The position numbers and the translations under genes are program-made. 64,000 nucleotides of DNA from Labia minor. Lineage: Eukaryota > Arthropoda > Insecta > Dermaptera > Spongiphoridae. Under the pieces are notes generated by a model that saw only the letters and a list, made by a program, of their open reading frames with translations, was not told the DNA's origin and made no database searches. The DNA is taken from positions 56,261,564 through 56,325,563 of the forward strand of contig OY720348.1 of assembly GCA_963082975.1 (NCBI GenBank), given 5' to 3'. Shown one piece after another: positions 1 through 10,928 of the stretch. The number at the start of each line of letters is the position of its first letter. Position 1 is the first letter of the stretch.

Positions 1-94
1 GCAACTGTCATCTCCTGGTTCTCTACATGCGGAAACCACCTTTATTAACATTCCCAAGAAAAATTATCATGGCTGAGCAGCTCTAAGGCTATCC

Positions 95-175
95 TACTCT
101 AAATGTGAGCAGATATTGGATTTGATTGATCTTAACGAAACGGCCGGGAAATTGGCACTTCATTTAAAGCAAAAC
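95..175 (+). repeat. Fragment shared inverted with 6728-6808
   Basis: The stretch around TGAGCAGATATTGGATTTGA and CTTAACGAAA recurs in reverse orientation near 6728-6808. Read forward it stays open for about 40 codons (ILDLIDLNETAGKLALHLKQ and onward), so it may be a decayed piece of a transposon ORF. I do not recognise the protein. The rest of the first kilobase is AT-rich with no gene. Confidence 0.4.
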
Positions 176-586
176 ATTGGCATCTGCGATTCGCTTCTGA
201 AACGCAACGAAATTGAAATATTTCTGAAAAACTTAATAACTTAATAAAGAAAAGTGGTTAGTTTATAACAACGTTAAACGGAAGAGATCGTGGATGATGC
301 AAGATGAAGCTACCCGAAAATCAGAGATTCACCAAAACTGACAGCATATGTCAGTTTGATAGCGTTTAAAGGAATTTTGTACTTTAAACTTATGTTACAA
401 AACCAAACGATAAATTCAAACGTGTATGTTCAACAACTCGTCAAACTGAACAATGCAATTTTAGAAAAGCTGCAGATATTGGTTGAAACGATAGTCTATA
501 AAACTTTTTTGCTCCTAAAATATAGTAATAATTAATAATTGAACTATAAACAAAAATAAATTTGGAGATAATTTTTAACGAACTTT

Positions 587-589
587 TAT

Positions 590-631
<42 letters not shown>

Positions 632-632
632 A
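587..632. repeat. (TA)n(GA)n microsatellite
   Basis: A (TA) tract passes directly into a (GA) tract. It is a simple repeat with no coding content. Confidence 0.9.
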
Positions 633-1009
633 CTTTTGACAAACAATAGTCAATTTTGTCAAGTTTGTAATAGAATATAAATAGAAATGTATCTTTGTAA
701 AAAACATTTTATATTTTTAAGTAGGAACACCATATATTATAAGATTAAGACAATAAATACCTTAAAATAAATTTGATAATCTTTTATAAATGGATAAATA
801 CGAATTAAATCTTATATGAAAATCTGAAAAATATTAATTTAAATATTCTTCAAATAAAGAATAAATAATAAACTTCTTTGTAGTTAATTCGTTGTTTGTT
901 CATTTAAGAAGATTTTATCGTTTATTTATAAATCCCTCTATTAAATAAAAATAATGTATATATTCTTTGAGATTCTGAGTATTATTATTATTATTATTAT
1001 TATTTTTTA

Positions 1010-1340
1010 ATTTTATAGAAGAGGATTGTCAAAATAACTCCTCCTATCTGTTTTCGAGTTAATTATACTGGGATGGAATTTTATTGTTCTTTATTGGAGA
1101 AACGAAATATTTAAATAAATCAAAATATTAACGGCAACGGAATGCCAGCAGGAATGAATGGAAAATCGCATTTTCAATTTCATATTTTAACAAAATATGA
1201 AAAGGAAAAGAAGACGGATTTAATTGAAAATACACGAGCGGTTCTTCTGGCAATGGGAAATGCCTGATATGAGGCCAGGTGGGATGGCACTCACACCTCC
1301 GTAAATCTATCCACCATTTTCTGTCTCGCCGTCACAAATA
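1010..1340. other. Non-repetitive island, possible conserved non-coding element
   Basis: Composition is more balanced than the flanks and I see no copy elsewhere in the window. No open frame looks protein-like. The region just downstream (1340-1900) is AT-rich with nothing identifiable. Confidence 0.25.
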
Positions 1341-1903
1341 TTAAAATTCATTAAGGTTAATTAAATTTATGGCAATTATTTCGAATCTTGAAGATATTCA
1401 TATAAAAATATTTGCTGTCGAAATTAAAAAAAAAAATATATCTATTTAATAAACATTTAGAAAACAAAATATTCATTTAATTCTCTTTGTTAGTTCACTA
1501 ACTGATAAATATTTTTTCAAAATTATTTAAAATTTTTTTAATTGTAAAAAAATAATAGCATATTTGACACTTTTACATTAGGAATGATGATGAACTAATT
1601 TCTTTTTACTTTTTACTCTCTCACTCTATTTCTCTACCTATTAACATCTCTTATTCAACAATCCTGTCTCCAATATTGGGCCAATGTTTTATTGTTTATC
1701 AATATAAGTCCTATTATTTTGTTTACCTCCAGGTATTTTCTCCAGAATATTCTTCTTTCTATATGCAAAAAATAACAAAATCAAACTACTGAACAGATTT
1801 CTGATACAGGACCAAAACGAAACAGAAATTTGAAGAGTTCTATTTCTAAACTTTCTATTTTTTGCTAGCCTGAAATCTTACTCCTAATGCACTTCGTTAT
1901 ACA

Positions 1904-2484
1904 GATGAATAAAATATGGTCCAAGTTAATCATCTCAAAAGGTGAACTCTTCATCAAGCTCTATTAGGTCCCATAATCTTATTACTCTTTAATCTTTATT
2001 GTTCTCTTACAGAAAATCTCATTTCTAAATTTATAAATAATAAGTAATAAGATATAATTAACCGGGAAGACGCCTCGTAGGGTGTTTGTTAACTGTGTTA
2101 ATCCACATTCTCGTGGTCCCGGATTCAAGTCTGGGGCGGAGCAACCCAGCCTCCGGGATGAAATTTGGGAAAGCTACTTGATAGAGGCTCCTATCAAGAA
2201 AATCAAGGTAAAGGTTGATAGGACTCGTTCTACTGATCATAGGACACATAAATGACATAACCGACGAGATAGGTTTTTACATAGAACCGAAAAGATAGGC
2301 GGTGTCGTTATACAAAAGACAGAGGGTATATGTTTATATATATATATCAAATTCCACTTGTAAATAATTCCTTATCTAAAATTCATCTGTTTTTATTTAT
2401 AACGATATTTCGACCTCTTTAGGAAATTTAATTATTAGATATTATATTTGAACAATATATATACTTATGTTTTAAGAAATATAT
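1904..2484 (+). repeat. Block A copy 1 (SINE-bearing duplicated block)
   Basis: About 580 bp repeats almost identically at 5010-5594. It begins at GATGAATAAAATATGGTCC and ends at TTTTAAGAAATATAT. Both copies carry the same SINE-A, so the block was duplicated as a unit rather than by two separate SINE insertions. Confidence 0.85.
2062..2330 (+). mobile_element. SINE-A copy 1, tRNA-derived SINE
   Basis: The head looks like a degenerate tRNA. GGATTCAAGTC at 2121-2131 fits a pol III B box, and CGCCTCGTAGGGTGTTTGTT lies about where an A box belongs. A body follows (GATGAAATTTGGGAAAGC, then ATCATAGGACACATAAATGA) that recurs at 5168-5437 and, diverged, at 60642-60905. The third, independent locus supports a dispersed SINE over a tRNA pseudogene. 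Confidence 0.65.
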
Positions 2485-2489
2485 CTTAT

Positions 2490-2700
2490 ATATAAAATTC
2501 TCGTGTCACAAAACTTTGAAAGAATACTCCTCCGAAACGGCTGGACCGATTTTAATGAAATTTTTTATGTATATTCAGTAGGTCTCAGGGCATGTCAGAC
2601 TTCCTTTATAAAACCGCTAATTGGTAAGTTGTGTCCAGGAGATGCTAATTAATTAAAAATAGTTTAGTTACCATACTAGATCACAGAGGCGCTGGTGGCG
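2490..2700 (+). repeat. Probable transposon fragment with GGCTGGACCGATTTTAATGA motif
   Basis: The phrase CGAAACGGCTGGACCGATTT followed by ATGAAATTTT is of a type common in dispersed invertebrate repeats. The second Helentron-like family here carries a related phrase (CATCAAAATCGGTTGAGCCG). Element ends are not visible. Confidence 0.3.
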
Positions 2701-2825
2701 ATAATTTGACATTTGCTCAGAATTTAAAAATTATTGTAATATTTCACTTTTTATTTTAAATTCTAATATTCAAATATCAATTCAATTTTATTAAATTATT
2801 AAAGCTTTGGTGGTTGTTTTTATTT

Positions 2826-2965
2826 ATAACGGAATTTTGTAAATTAAACCACATATTGATATTTGCTACTTCTGCAATCGAAACGTTGTGTATATTTTTG
2901 TATTTTTTTAATAAATTTACAATTACAAGTATCAATATGTGGTTTAATTTACAAAATTCCGTTAT
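2826..2965. repeat. Perfect 36-bp inverted repeat (hairpin or MITE)
   Basis: Arms at 2826-2861 and 2930-2965 are exact reverse complements over 36 bases. They start ATAACGGAATTTTG and end in its complement, with a loop of 68 bases. Homology stops abruptly at the loop. It could be a small MITE, perhaps at a TA target, or a transcribed hairpin. No other copy was seen. Confidence 0.75.
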
Positions 2966-2999
2966 GAATTCAATTAAATAATTTATTCTAAAAGTTCTC

Positions 3000-3860
3000 A
3001 TTTTAATTTATTTAATAAAATATTTAGATCATATATAACTAAATTTTTATTTATTCTTTCTATATATTTGAATATTTCTTCTTTTTTATTTGAAAGTGAA
3101 AGGTTAAAAAAAACAGAATATATTATTTTTACTATTTTATGAATACAAAAATATTTTCAAAACGTAAATTAAAATAACTAAATTATATTATTTTTGATTT
3201 TGTATCAATTATTATTACAAATATATTTTAAGTGCAAAAATGATTTCTTGGTTAATTAAAATATGTTTTTTAGACAAATGATATAAACGAGATGTTTTAA
3301 ATTTATGTCTTTTTTATATTGAGTATTTTTTTAAAATTAAAATTTGTTTTAAATCAAAATTATTGTATTCAATTATATTTTTTTTATTAATAGGCTTCTT
3401 TTTTTATTTTTAATTTTTAATAAATTCTCTTTTTTGATATGATATTAATAAAAAATAATATTAAATTATAAAATAAATTTAAAAATTAGAATATTTGAAT
3501 TTTTTTAAATTTTAACACATGTAATCAATCATAAGCATAACGCATGGAAAATTTTGAAAATCAACTTGGTATTAAATTTAGAAAAAAATACTGATATATA
3601 GAATATAATAGACCATTCGAATATAATTTAAAACTATTTCTCTCTTTCTATTTTAAATTTAAAAAAAACGGAGTGTTAAGAAATTAAGATGCCTGGATAA
3701 GTAAATGGGCTGGAAGAGGAGGTAATTTATAATTTTCTTCTAATTCAGATTGAAATTAATAGTGATAAGAAAAAATATTTAGTAACAAAATCTTAATATA
3801 CAAAATGTAGAATTTGAATATGTAGAAAAATTGAATGTAATCACGAAGGATAATAATATT
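3000..3860. other. AT-rich region, no gene seen
   Basis: The region is very AT-rich with runs of T and A. I see no coding frame, RNA gene or bounded repeat. Confidence 0.6.
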
Positions 3861-3879
3861 TGAGAAGAATTTAAATCGA

Positions 3880-4372
3880 GGTTGTAATCGGGAAATGCCT
3901 GTTATCATGCAGTAAAGAGGCTTATCTCATCAAAATTATTATCAAAAGGAATCAAAATTAAAAAATATAAACCAATTATTTTGCCTTTTGTATTATATGG
4001 GTGGGACGCAAGTCCTATGACCCTGGGAGATGAGAGTAGATTCAGAGTATTCTTTCCAGCATTTATTGGCCAAAGAAAGATGAGGTCACCGGGGAATGGC
4101 GGAGACTGCATAACGATTAATTGCATGACCTCTATGCATCTTCAGAAATAGTTAGGGTTATAAAAGCGAAAAAGCTGCGATAGGCAGCGGACCTGGCTAG
4201 AATGGGAGGAAAAAGATAGTGGATTGGAAAACGTCCGCTTGGAAGACCAAGGACGAGTAGGAAGGGACGTAAGAGAGATGGGACAAGGGCTCAGGATAGG
4301 GACACTTGGAGAAATGTGGTTGCTGCGGCCAAGAACTTTCGAGTTCCTTAGAGTCACAGAGATAGATAGATA
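3880..4372 (+). pseudogene. LINE reverse transcriptase C-terminal fragment (L1, longest copy)
   Basis: Read forward with several frame changes, this gives a run typical of the region after the reverse transcriptase core in jockey/CR1/RTE-type LINEs. It reads GNACYHAVKRLISSKLL, then LPFVLYGWDASPMTLGDESR, then NLHDLYASSEIVRVIKAKKL, LARMGG, GRPRT and QDRDTWRNVVAAAKNF. These match the family pattern of a YGxExW motif, an ELxxLY...I..IK linker, a GHVxRM motif, a GRPRTRW stretch and a final DRxxWR. Frames are broken by stops (after GGKR) and shifts, so it is dead. The 3' end runs into an AGATAGATAG tail, as in LINEs with microsatellite tails. Other copies of this family in the window are shorter, consistent with 5' truncation. 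Confidence 0.75.
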
Positions 4373-4543
4373 TAACATATACAATAATAATATATACAAT
4401 TAATTTAGTGATTAAATTAAAATATATTTTAAATAAGAACACAAAAAGAAATGAATGTTTTATGTAATATACTGATTGAAACAAAATGGATGAAAACCAT
4501 TTACTACTCTTAACCAAATACTATGTACCACTCGGGGGGTACA

Positions 4544-4599
4544 GGGGGCGGAGCCCCCGTCTAGGTGTGGAGAGCGCCGAAGGCGCTCGGAGTAGCTAG
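4544..4599 (+). mobile_element. Candidate Helitron 3' terminus (hairpins + CTAG)
   Basis: A GC-rich patch lies in AT-rich DNA. GGGGGCGGAGCCCCC (4544-4558) is a hairpin. GAGCGCC-GAA-GGCGCTC (4572-4588) is a second perfect 7-bp stem, followed after seven bases by CTAG (4596-4599) and then T. A hairpin just upstream of a CTRR end inserted before T is the classical Helitron 3' signature. The 5' TC end is not identified, so extent is unknown. Confidence 0.45.
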
Positions 4600-5009
4600 T
4601 ATATTTATAATATTTATTAAAGATCTAAAGATCTTTACCAAAAATTAGTATAAAATGATTTCAAGGAAATACACTCCATACTTAGGCGCTAACACAATAT
4701 ATATATAAATATATATAAATATAAAATGAAGATAATAATTAGTTACTTGTTTAATAAAATAAATCTATTAATTTAACGACATCTGTTGAATAAATAATCA
4801 ATGAAAGAATTGAAAAATTATTTTTACTTTTTAAATAGTCAATTTTTAATTTTATTTCTAGATTAATAAAAATAAAACAATGATTTCAAAATTTCAATAA
4901 AAAGGGAAACAATGATTTATTAACATTATAGATAATATTATTATTCCTCCTGAAAATCAATAATAAATTTATATATTATTAAGCACAATTATTAAAATAT
5001 TAAATTGAA
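4600..5009 (-). repeat. Family E repeat, copy B1
   Basis: This block (TTATTAAAGATCTAAAGATC through ATTAAGCACAATTATTAAAA) repeats nearly identically at 5588-6003. It is related, more distantly, to the core of the large inverted arms (16760-17290 and 25780-26290) and to 54740-55125. The shared feature is an AAAGATCTnnnGATCTTTA motif followed by GTTACTTnTTTAAnAAAATA. Confidence 0.7.
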
Positions 5010-5594
5010 ATGAATAAAATATGGTCCAAGTTAATCATCTCAAAAGGTGAACTCTTCATCAAGCTCTATTAGGTCCCATAATCTTATTACTCTTTAATCT
5101 TTATTGTTCTCTTACAGAAAATCTCATTTCTAAATTTATAAGTAATAAGCTAATAAGATATAATTAACCGAGAAGACGCCTCGTAGGGTGTTTGTTAACT
5201 GTGTTAATCCACATTCTCGTGGTCCCGGATTCAAGTCTATGGGGCGGAGCAACCCAGCCTCCGGGATGAAATTTGGGAAAGCTACTTGATAGAGGCTCCT
5301 ATCAAGAAAATCAAGGTAAAGGTTGATAGGACTCGTTCTACTGATCATAGGACACATAAATGACATAACCGACGAGATAGGTTTTTACATAGAACCGAAA
5401 ATAGGCGGTGTCGTTATACAAAAGACAGAGGGTATATGTTTATATATATATATATCAAATTCCACTTGTAAATAATTCCTTATCTAAAATTCATCTGTTT
5501 TTATTTATAACGATATTTCGACCTCTTTAGGAAATTTAATTATTAGATATTATATTTGAACAATATATATACTTATGTTTTAAGAAATATATAT
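5010..5594 (+). repeat. Block A copy 2
   Basis: This is the second copy of the block at 1904-2484, differing by small indels. It lies between two copies of family E, giving an E-A-E order. The right junction falls inside a shared AAATATATATATTT stretch. Confidence 0.85.
5168..5437 (+). mobile_element. SINE-A copy 2, tRNA-derived SINE
   Basis: The same tRNA-like head and body as at 2062-2330 lie inside duplicated block A. The B-box-like GGATTCAAGTC is retained. Differences are few, such as a two-base insertion giving TCTATGGGGC. Confidence 0.65.
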
Positions 5595-6003
5595 ATTTAT
5601 AATATTTATTAAAGATCTAAAGATCTTTACCAAAAATTAGTATAAAATGATTTCAAGGAAATACACTCTATACTTATTTGCGCGAACACAAAATATATAT
5701 ATATATATATATAAATATAAAATGAAGATAATAATTAGTTACTTGTTTAATAAAATAAATCTATTAATTTAACGACATCTGTTGAATAAATAATCAATGA
5801 AAGAATTGAAAAATTATTTTTACATTTTAAATAGTCAATTTTTAATTTTATTTCTAGATTAATAAAAATAAAACAATGATTCCAAAATTTCAATAAAAAG
5901 GGAAACAATGATTTATTAACATTATAGATAATATTATTATTCCTCCTGAAAATCAATAATAAATTTATATATTATTAAGCACAATTATTAAAATATTAAA
6001 TTT
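5588..6003 (-). repeat. Family E repeat, copy B2
   Basis: Nearly identical to 4600-5009, with a longer (TA) tract inside. It continues beyond 6003 into sequence (TTTTCAAAACTTATATCGTT) that also recurs near 7150-7290. Confidence 0.7.
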
Positions 6004-6026
6004 TCAAAACTTATATCGTTATATTC

Positions 6027-6057
<31 letters not shown>

Positions 6058-6170
6058 TATTTAAAAAAAACAATAATTTATTTTTGCCGGGCATTGGAAA
6101 CATCTAATAATATAACTTAAGTATAACCAAAATCATAGACAAATATATTATAATCAGTGGTGAAGAAGAG
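6000..6170. repeat. Repeat C copy, shared with 7080-7290
   Basis: TATCGTTATATTCATATATA, then AAAAACAATAATTTAT, then GCATTGGAAACATCTAATAA and TAAGTATAACCAAAATCATA are matched in the same order and orientation near 7155-7290. It is a direct dispersed duplication with indels. Confidence 0.6.
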
Positions 6171-6230
6171 GATTTTAGTGGTTACACTATACACGCAGTA
6201 ATGACGATTATTGTATGTTCTGAAAAGATT

Positions 6231-6277
6231 TCCCCCCCTGACCCCCCCCCCACTAAAAAAAAAAAAAAAAAAAAAAT
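6231..6277. repeat. Poly-C followed by poly-A tract
   Basis: Two C runs are followed by CACT and more than 20 A residues. No polyadenylated retrocopy body is recognisable on either side. Confidence 0.8.
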
Positions 6278-6727
6278 TATTCCTATTGATGATGTATAAT
6301 ACAATCATTTATTATGAAGCACAAATATTAAAATTTTATATTTTCAAAATGACTTATTTTAATGATAAAAAAGAAGAAACTCTATATTAGGGCCGACATA
6401 TAAATATAAATATATTGTATATATACACTAATAGGGAAGATCAAAATTATTTATTTATTTAAAAAAAGTGATAAAATTTTATTAATGTGACATTATCTAT
6501 TGTCTTGTAAAAAAATTCATTTTTTACTTTTATTTAATTTTAATTCTATAAAGGTGGTATAAGCATAAAAAAGAATTGAGGCAGGGGTGGGGCTTATCCC
6601 TTACCCTACTATACTTAAAATATACCATATATATCGACAACTCTTAGTCTACTGGTGAAGTAGATACTGCAGTATTGGAGTTTAGATTGTCGTTAAAGTT
6701 CATGAATTTTTTTTAGGTTTATTAAAT

Positions 6728-6808
6728 TTATTTATAGCTTCCCAGCTCTTTTGCCATTTCGTTAAGAATCAAATCCAATATCTGCTCAAATTTGAGCAGT
6801 TTTGATAC
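6728..6808 (-). repeat. Inverted partner of 95-175
   Basis: On the minus strand this reads TGAGCAGATATTGGATTTGA then TTCTTAACGAAATGGCAAAA, matching the fragment near the window start. It is probably part of the same unidentified element. Confidence 0.4.
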
Positions 6809-6929
6809 GTTTTAAGAAATATATATATATTATATAAACGTGAAGCAAGTAGGAAAATAATCTGTTTAGAAAAAAGAATTTTAGATATTAAACAATGCAT
6901 ATAAATAATTTTAAGAAAAATTTGCTTTA

Positions 6930-6939
6930 TATATATTTG

Positions 6940-6983
<44 letters not shown>

Positions 6984-8670
6984 ATGATAAATGAAAAAAA
7001 ATAATGATTTTAAAATTATTTTAAATAAAAAAAAAAACGAAATTTCTCTAAAAAGTTAAACTAAGATTTATTAAAATTTTATATTATATTACTATTCCCC
7101 ATGACGTGTGTGATGTATAATAAATTAATTTATTATGAAGCACAAATATCAAAATTTTATATTTTCAAGACAAATATCGTTATATTCATATATAAGTATA
7201 TTTAAAAAAAACAATAATTTATATTTTCCGTGCATTGGCAACATCTCATAATATAACCTAAGTATAACCAAAAACATAGACAAATATATAATAATAATAA
7301 TAATAATAATTTTATATTTATTAATAAAATTAAAAGACTATCATTATCTTAAATGAAATTTACTTAAATAACACACCTATGGCAGAACACGATTCTATTT
7401 TCATTAATTTCATTTAAATAAAAATTTAATATATATATAATTTCTTTGTTTTAATAAATTTTTCTTTTATATAACTATAAAGATACAATTTAAATGAAAT
7501 AAACTTAATATTTAATATCAGATGATGAAATTGAAATATTTTTTTTTCTTTTTTAAGACATACTATATAAGATTTATCACCTACAATTTTACGAATATAA
7601 AAAAAATGATATATATATATATATATATATATATGATAATATATTTTTATATTTAATGAGAAGTTGGCTGAAAATTATTTGTATTTAGTCATCGAATTTT
7701 TTACCTTTATTGTTTATTCATTAAATATCAAAATAAAAATTATATTTTTTAATTATTATGGTATTATATATATTTATATATATATATATATATACGAACA
7801 GACTTATATTGGGATTCTTCTTTAAATATCAACGACTGTAGCGTCTTGTTCTAGTGAGTGTTTTAAAATAGAAAGACTATTTATCTGACAGCACACGATC
7901 AGTTAGTTAGTATTAAATATATATAGTATTAATAATTATATTGTTGTAACAAAAAATACCTGAGTAATTGTAGAGTGAGAAGATAATTATGTTGAAAGCA
8001 AATTAATTACCTGAAACAAAAAATAAATTATAATTCATATTGAAGAATATAAAAAAAAAATTATTTATTTATTATATATATCAAAATTAAATAGATGATC
8101 TAATATATATATATATATATATTTATTTATTTATTTATTTATGAATGTATCATCCCATCAACCCTCTTCCCCCCCTATCATTTGTTCAAAGCGAGAATCC
8201 AAACGAAAAACAATTATAAATTTTCTATCTCTAATTAACATTCAATTGAATTAACATACAATTGATTATTAATAGAACAATAAAAGGCAAAATGGGATTT
8301 TTAAATGGGGGTGATTTACTACATCAAATAATTCCACTATTATTATTTTGTTTGTTTGTATTTTTTTTATTTTTGCATTATTTTAATTGTAAAAGCAAAA
8401 TTCAATTTATTAGTTATTTTTTGAATTAAATACAGCAGTATTATATATATATATATATATTGATAAAATTGAAATATACTTTGATTCCTAGTAGTATATT
8501 TTTATTTTGAAATTTGTTTAATCAATGAAAAAAGTAAAAATAATTCTTTGAAATATAAAATTGAATCTGATTTTTCTTTTTAATATTTATTAAATAAAAG
8601 TTATAGGATAGTTTTTCGATGTTAATTTATTCAAATTAAAAAGAAAAAATCATAAAACATAAAAAGAAAA
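6930..8670. other. AT-rich region with repeat C copy and (TA)n tracts; no gene
   Basis: Long (TA) tracts lie near 6945-6981, 7609-7634, 7770-7793, 8104-8121 and 8442-8460. A (TAA)n lies near 7288-7310 and a (TTTA)n near 8122-8145. 7080-7290 is the second copy of repeat C. Nothing coding was seen. Confidence 0.6.
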
Positions 8671-8674
8671 TTAT

Positions 8675-8925
8675 AAATATCACCCACACAGGATGCGCAA
8701 TATCACCCACACTTTTTAAGGATATTGCCAAAAAGTTGACTTTTATATTTGGGTAATTTTTAGTAGTTCTAATTTTTAAGAATCAAGCTGTAATTTATGC
8801 TATATGTACCTAATAGTGCTATGTACCATTAACACCAATATTTCATAATAGGATTTGGCTTTCGAGATTTGAAAAAAATCCGAATTATGCGTCATATTCC
8901 TCGGTTTTACATTAATTCAACAATT
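8675..8925 (+). repeat. Repeat D copy 1
   Basis: The order AATATCACCCACAC, AAGGATATTGCC, AAAAGTTGACTTTT, GCTGTAATTTATGCTAT, ACCATTAACACCAATA and CGGTTTTAC is matched with divergence at 37015-37240. Element ends are unclear. Confidence 0.55.
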
Positions 8926-9099
8926 TAATGAATATTGAATAAAATTATTGTGTTTTTATTTATAAGTATCTTAATATATTAACTAAAAATTATATTAAAT
9001 GTTTTTTCGATGTAAATTTATTCAAATTAAAAAGAGAAATCAAAAAACAAAAAAAAAAAAATAAATAAAATAGTTTAATTTCTATTTAATTAAAGTTGA

Positions 9100-9290
9100 A
9101 GGAGAATCTTTTCAATTGGAATGGATTTCTATCTATATCTAAATGAGATAATCGGCCCAGCTGATCTAATTAAGTCAAGGTAATTACAAGACCATTTGAC
9201 GAACTATTTAATAACCTCGATTAGCTTAAATAGAAATCAATAGGCGAAAAGTTTAAGATGGAGGGGCAAATGTCGACAATTTCTTTTACA
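9100..9290. other. Non-repetitive island with homeodomain-type sites
   Basis: The block includes CTAATTAAGTCAAGGTAATTA, with two TAATTA cores, and is not repeated in the window. It may be a regulatory element; this is inference from motif texture only. Confidence 0.25.
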
Positions 9291-9584
9291 TTTTCGTTTA
9301 TTTACTTGTTATTTAAAATTTAAATTTTAATTAATTATAAATCGATAAAAATTTTCTAATAATAATTTGAGGTTGATTTTTTAATACATATATATACCCT
9401 TCAAATTTCATACCTATTTAATTTTATTCATATTCCACTTTATCATCTTAATAATAGTATTTTTTATGAAATACTTATTATAGGACTATTAATCTATTAA
9501 CATAAAATATACTAATAAAATTCAATAAATGCTTTATTTTATCTTATTATTTTGGGTAATTTTTCAGATTTGTTGTCCTGTTAT

Positions 9585-9762
9585 GGATTTGGATAAAACT
9601 TTGTGTCAGTGGGTTTCTTTTTTAATTCCAAAGAAACTTTTCTTATCCAATGTTTATCGGTCTTTTCTAGTTGACGAGATAAAAATTATTAAAATTTGCA
9701 TATAAATCCAGTGATATTCTATTTAGCTACCAAGTTTTATTAATTTGACCAGCAGGGGTTTT
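9585..9762 (+). repeat. M4 MITE-like family, partial copy
   Basis: GGATTTGGATAAAACTTT, TTCTAGTTGACGAGATAAAA, ATTATTAAAATTTGCATATA and GACCAGCAGGGG match parts of 13990-14401 and 32488-32780. The right part is replaced by a tRNA-like element. Confidence 0.5.
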
Positions 9763-9925
9763 TTTCTTATATAGAACCAGGGCTTGTCAGTTCCTGGAGC
9801 CGGAGGCAGCTGATGTTAAATTGAATTTATTAGAAAAATCCGTTCTTGGTTAGAATCGAACGCCGGCTTCTTGTGTAGAAGGTTGCCACGCTACACTCTT
9901 AGCCAAACCAAATTTTTAAATACTA
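9763..9925 (-). mobile_element. SINE-B, tRNA-like element on the minus strand
   Basis: On the minus strand it starts TTTGGCTAAGAGTGTAGCGT (A-box-like) and continues through CTTCTACACAAGAAG (a stem around a 7-base loop) to GCGTTCGATTC (B-box-like), then a non-tRNA body. Position 33 of the anticodon loop is A rather than T and the T stem does not pair. A tRNA-derived SINE or tRNA pseudogene is therefore more likely than a working tRNA. Confidence 0.5.
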
Positions 9926-10928
9926 TTACTGTTTTAATTTTATACTTTCAAGAACTAAATACTATAATTTTTTATATTAAATATGAAAATAATAAATAAT
10001 TATTAAATATGAATATATCTGTGTGTGTGTGATATGTATTTCAAAATAAAAAATTAATATATGATACTCAAACGGATGAGAGCATCAATATATATCTATT
10101 TCTTTAAAATATAAATGATTTAAATGAAATATTGTAATAAATATTCATTTAAATTAAATAGAATAGAATTCAAATAATAAATAATTAGCAAATATTAATA
10201 ATTAAAGTGAATAATTAAAATAGATGTTAATTACCAAACAACGCAGATTCAGGTAACATGGCGTCTTGTCATATTCACTGTTCAATGCATACTAAATAAA
10301 AAAATATTTTTTTTTTATATTTTCTTTATTATTATTTCAAAGAATTTGGCTTACAAAAGAAACTCGTTTCTCATTATCCTACCTTAATATTATTTTTAAT
10401 ATTAATAATAAAAATAATAATAATAAATTTTAAATAAAATTTATTTTAATAAGATAAAAAAAAGATATTTTTATTTATTAAAATTATTATTTTTCAAAGA
10501 ATTGGCCAAATTGCTTATCGTTTGTTGTTCAATGGAAAAATAATCATTGGAATTGTGCTGACGGTGCCCTTTTCAATACTCCACGTTGCCAGGCATCAAT
10601 ATTATTTATATTATTAATACTAATAATAAACATTAAATAAAAATTATTTAAAAAAAAAAAACAGAAAATATTTTATATATTAAATAATAATTTATAATAT
10701 TTATTTAATTTTAATCGTGAATAAAAATAAACTATTTACTAAATTTAAATATATTTTTTTTTATATATATTATAAATTATTATAATAAATAAAATCTCTG
10801 TCTTAAATGAATAAATTAAAATGGAATCGATTAATAAAGAAAAATAAAGTTTTGTAATATTAATTTTTTTTTTCTTTTTTTTTTTGTATATTGTCACTAA
10901 TCTGCTCACCCCCAACAGGTTAAAATTA
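9926..10928. other. AT-rich region, no gene seen
   Basis: Mostly A/T runs, with a short non-repetitive patch near 10500-10595. No coding frame or bounded element was found. Confidence 0.55.

Noticed and set aside
2058..2258. 66-codon minus-strand frame, repeated at 5136-5366
   Set aside because: It is antisense to the tRNA-derived SINE-A. Its duplication follows from the duplicated block and does not show protein conservation.
9830..9925. Functional tRNA gene on the minus strand
   Set aside because: A and B boxes are present but the T stem does not pair and the anticodon loop lacks T33. A SINE head or pseudogene is more likely.
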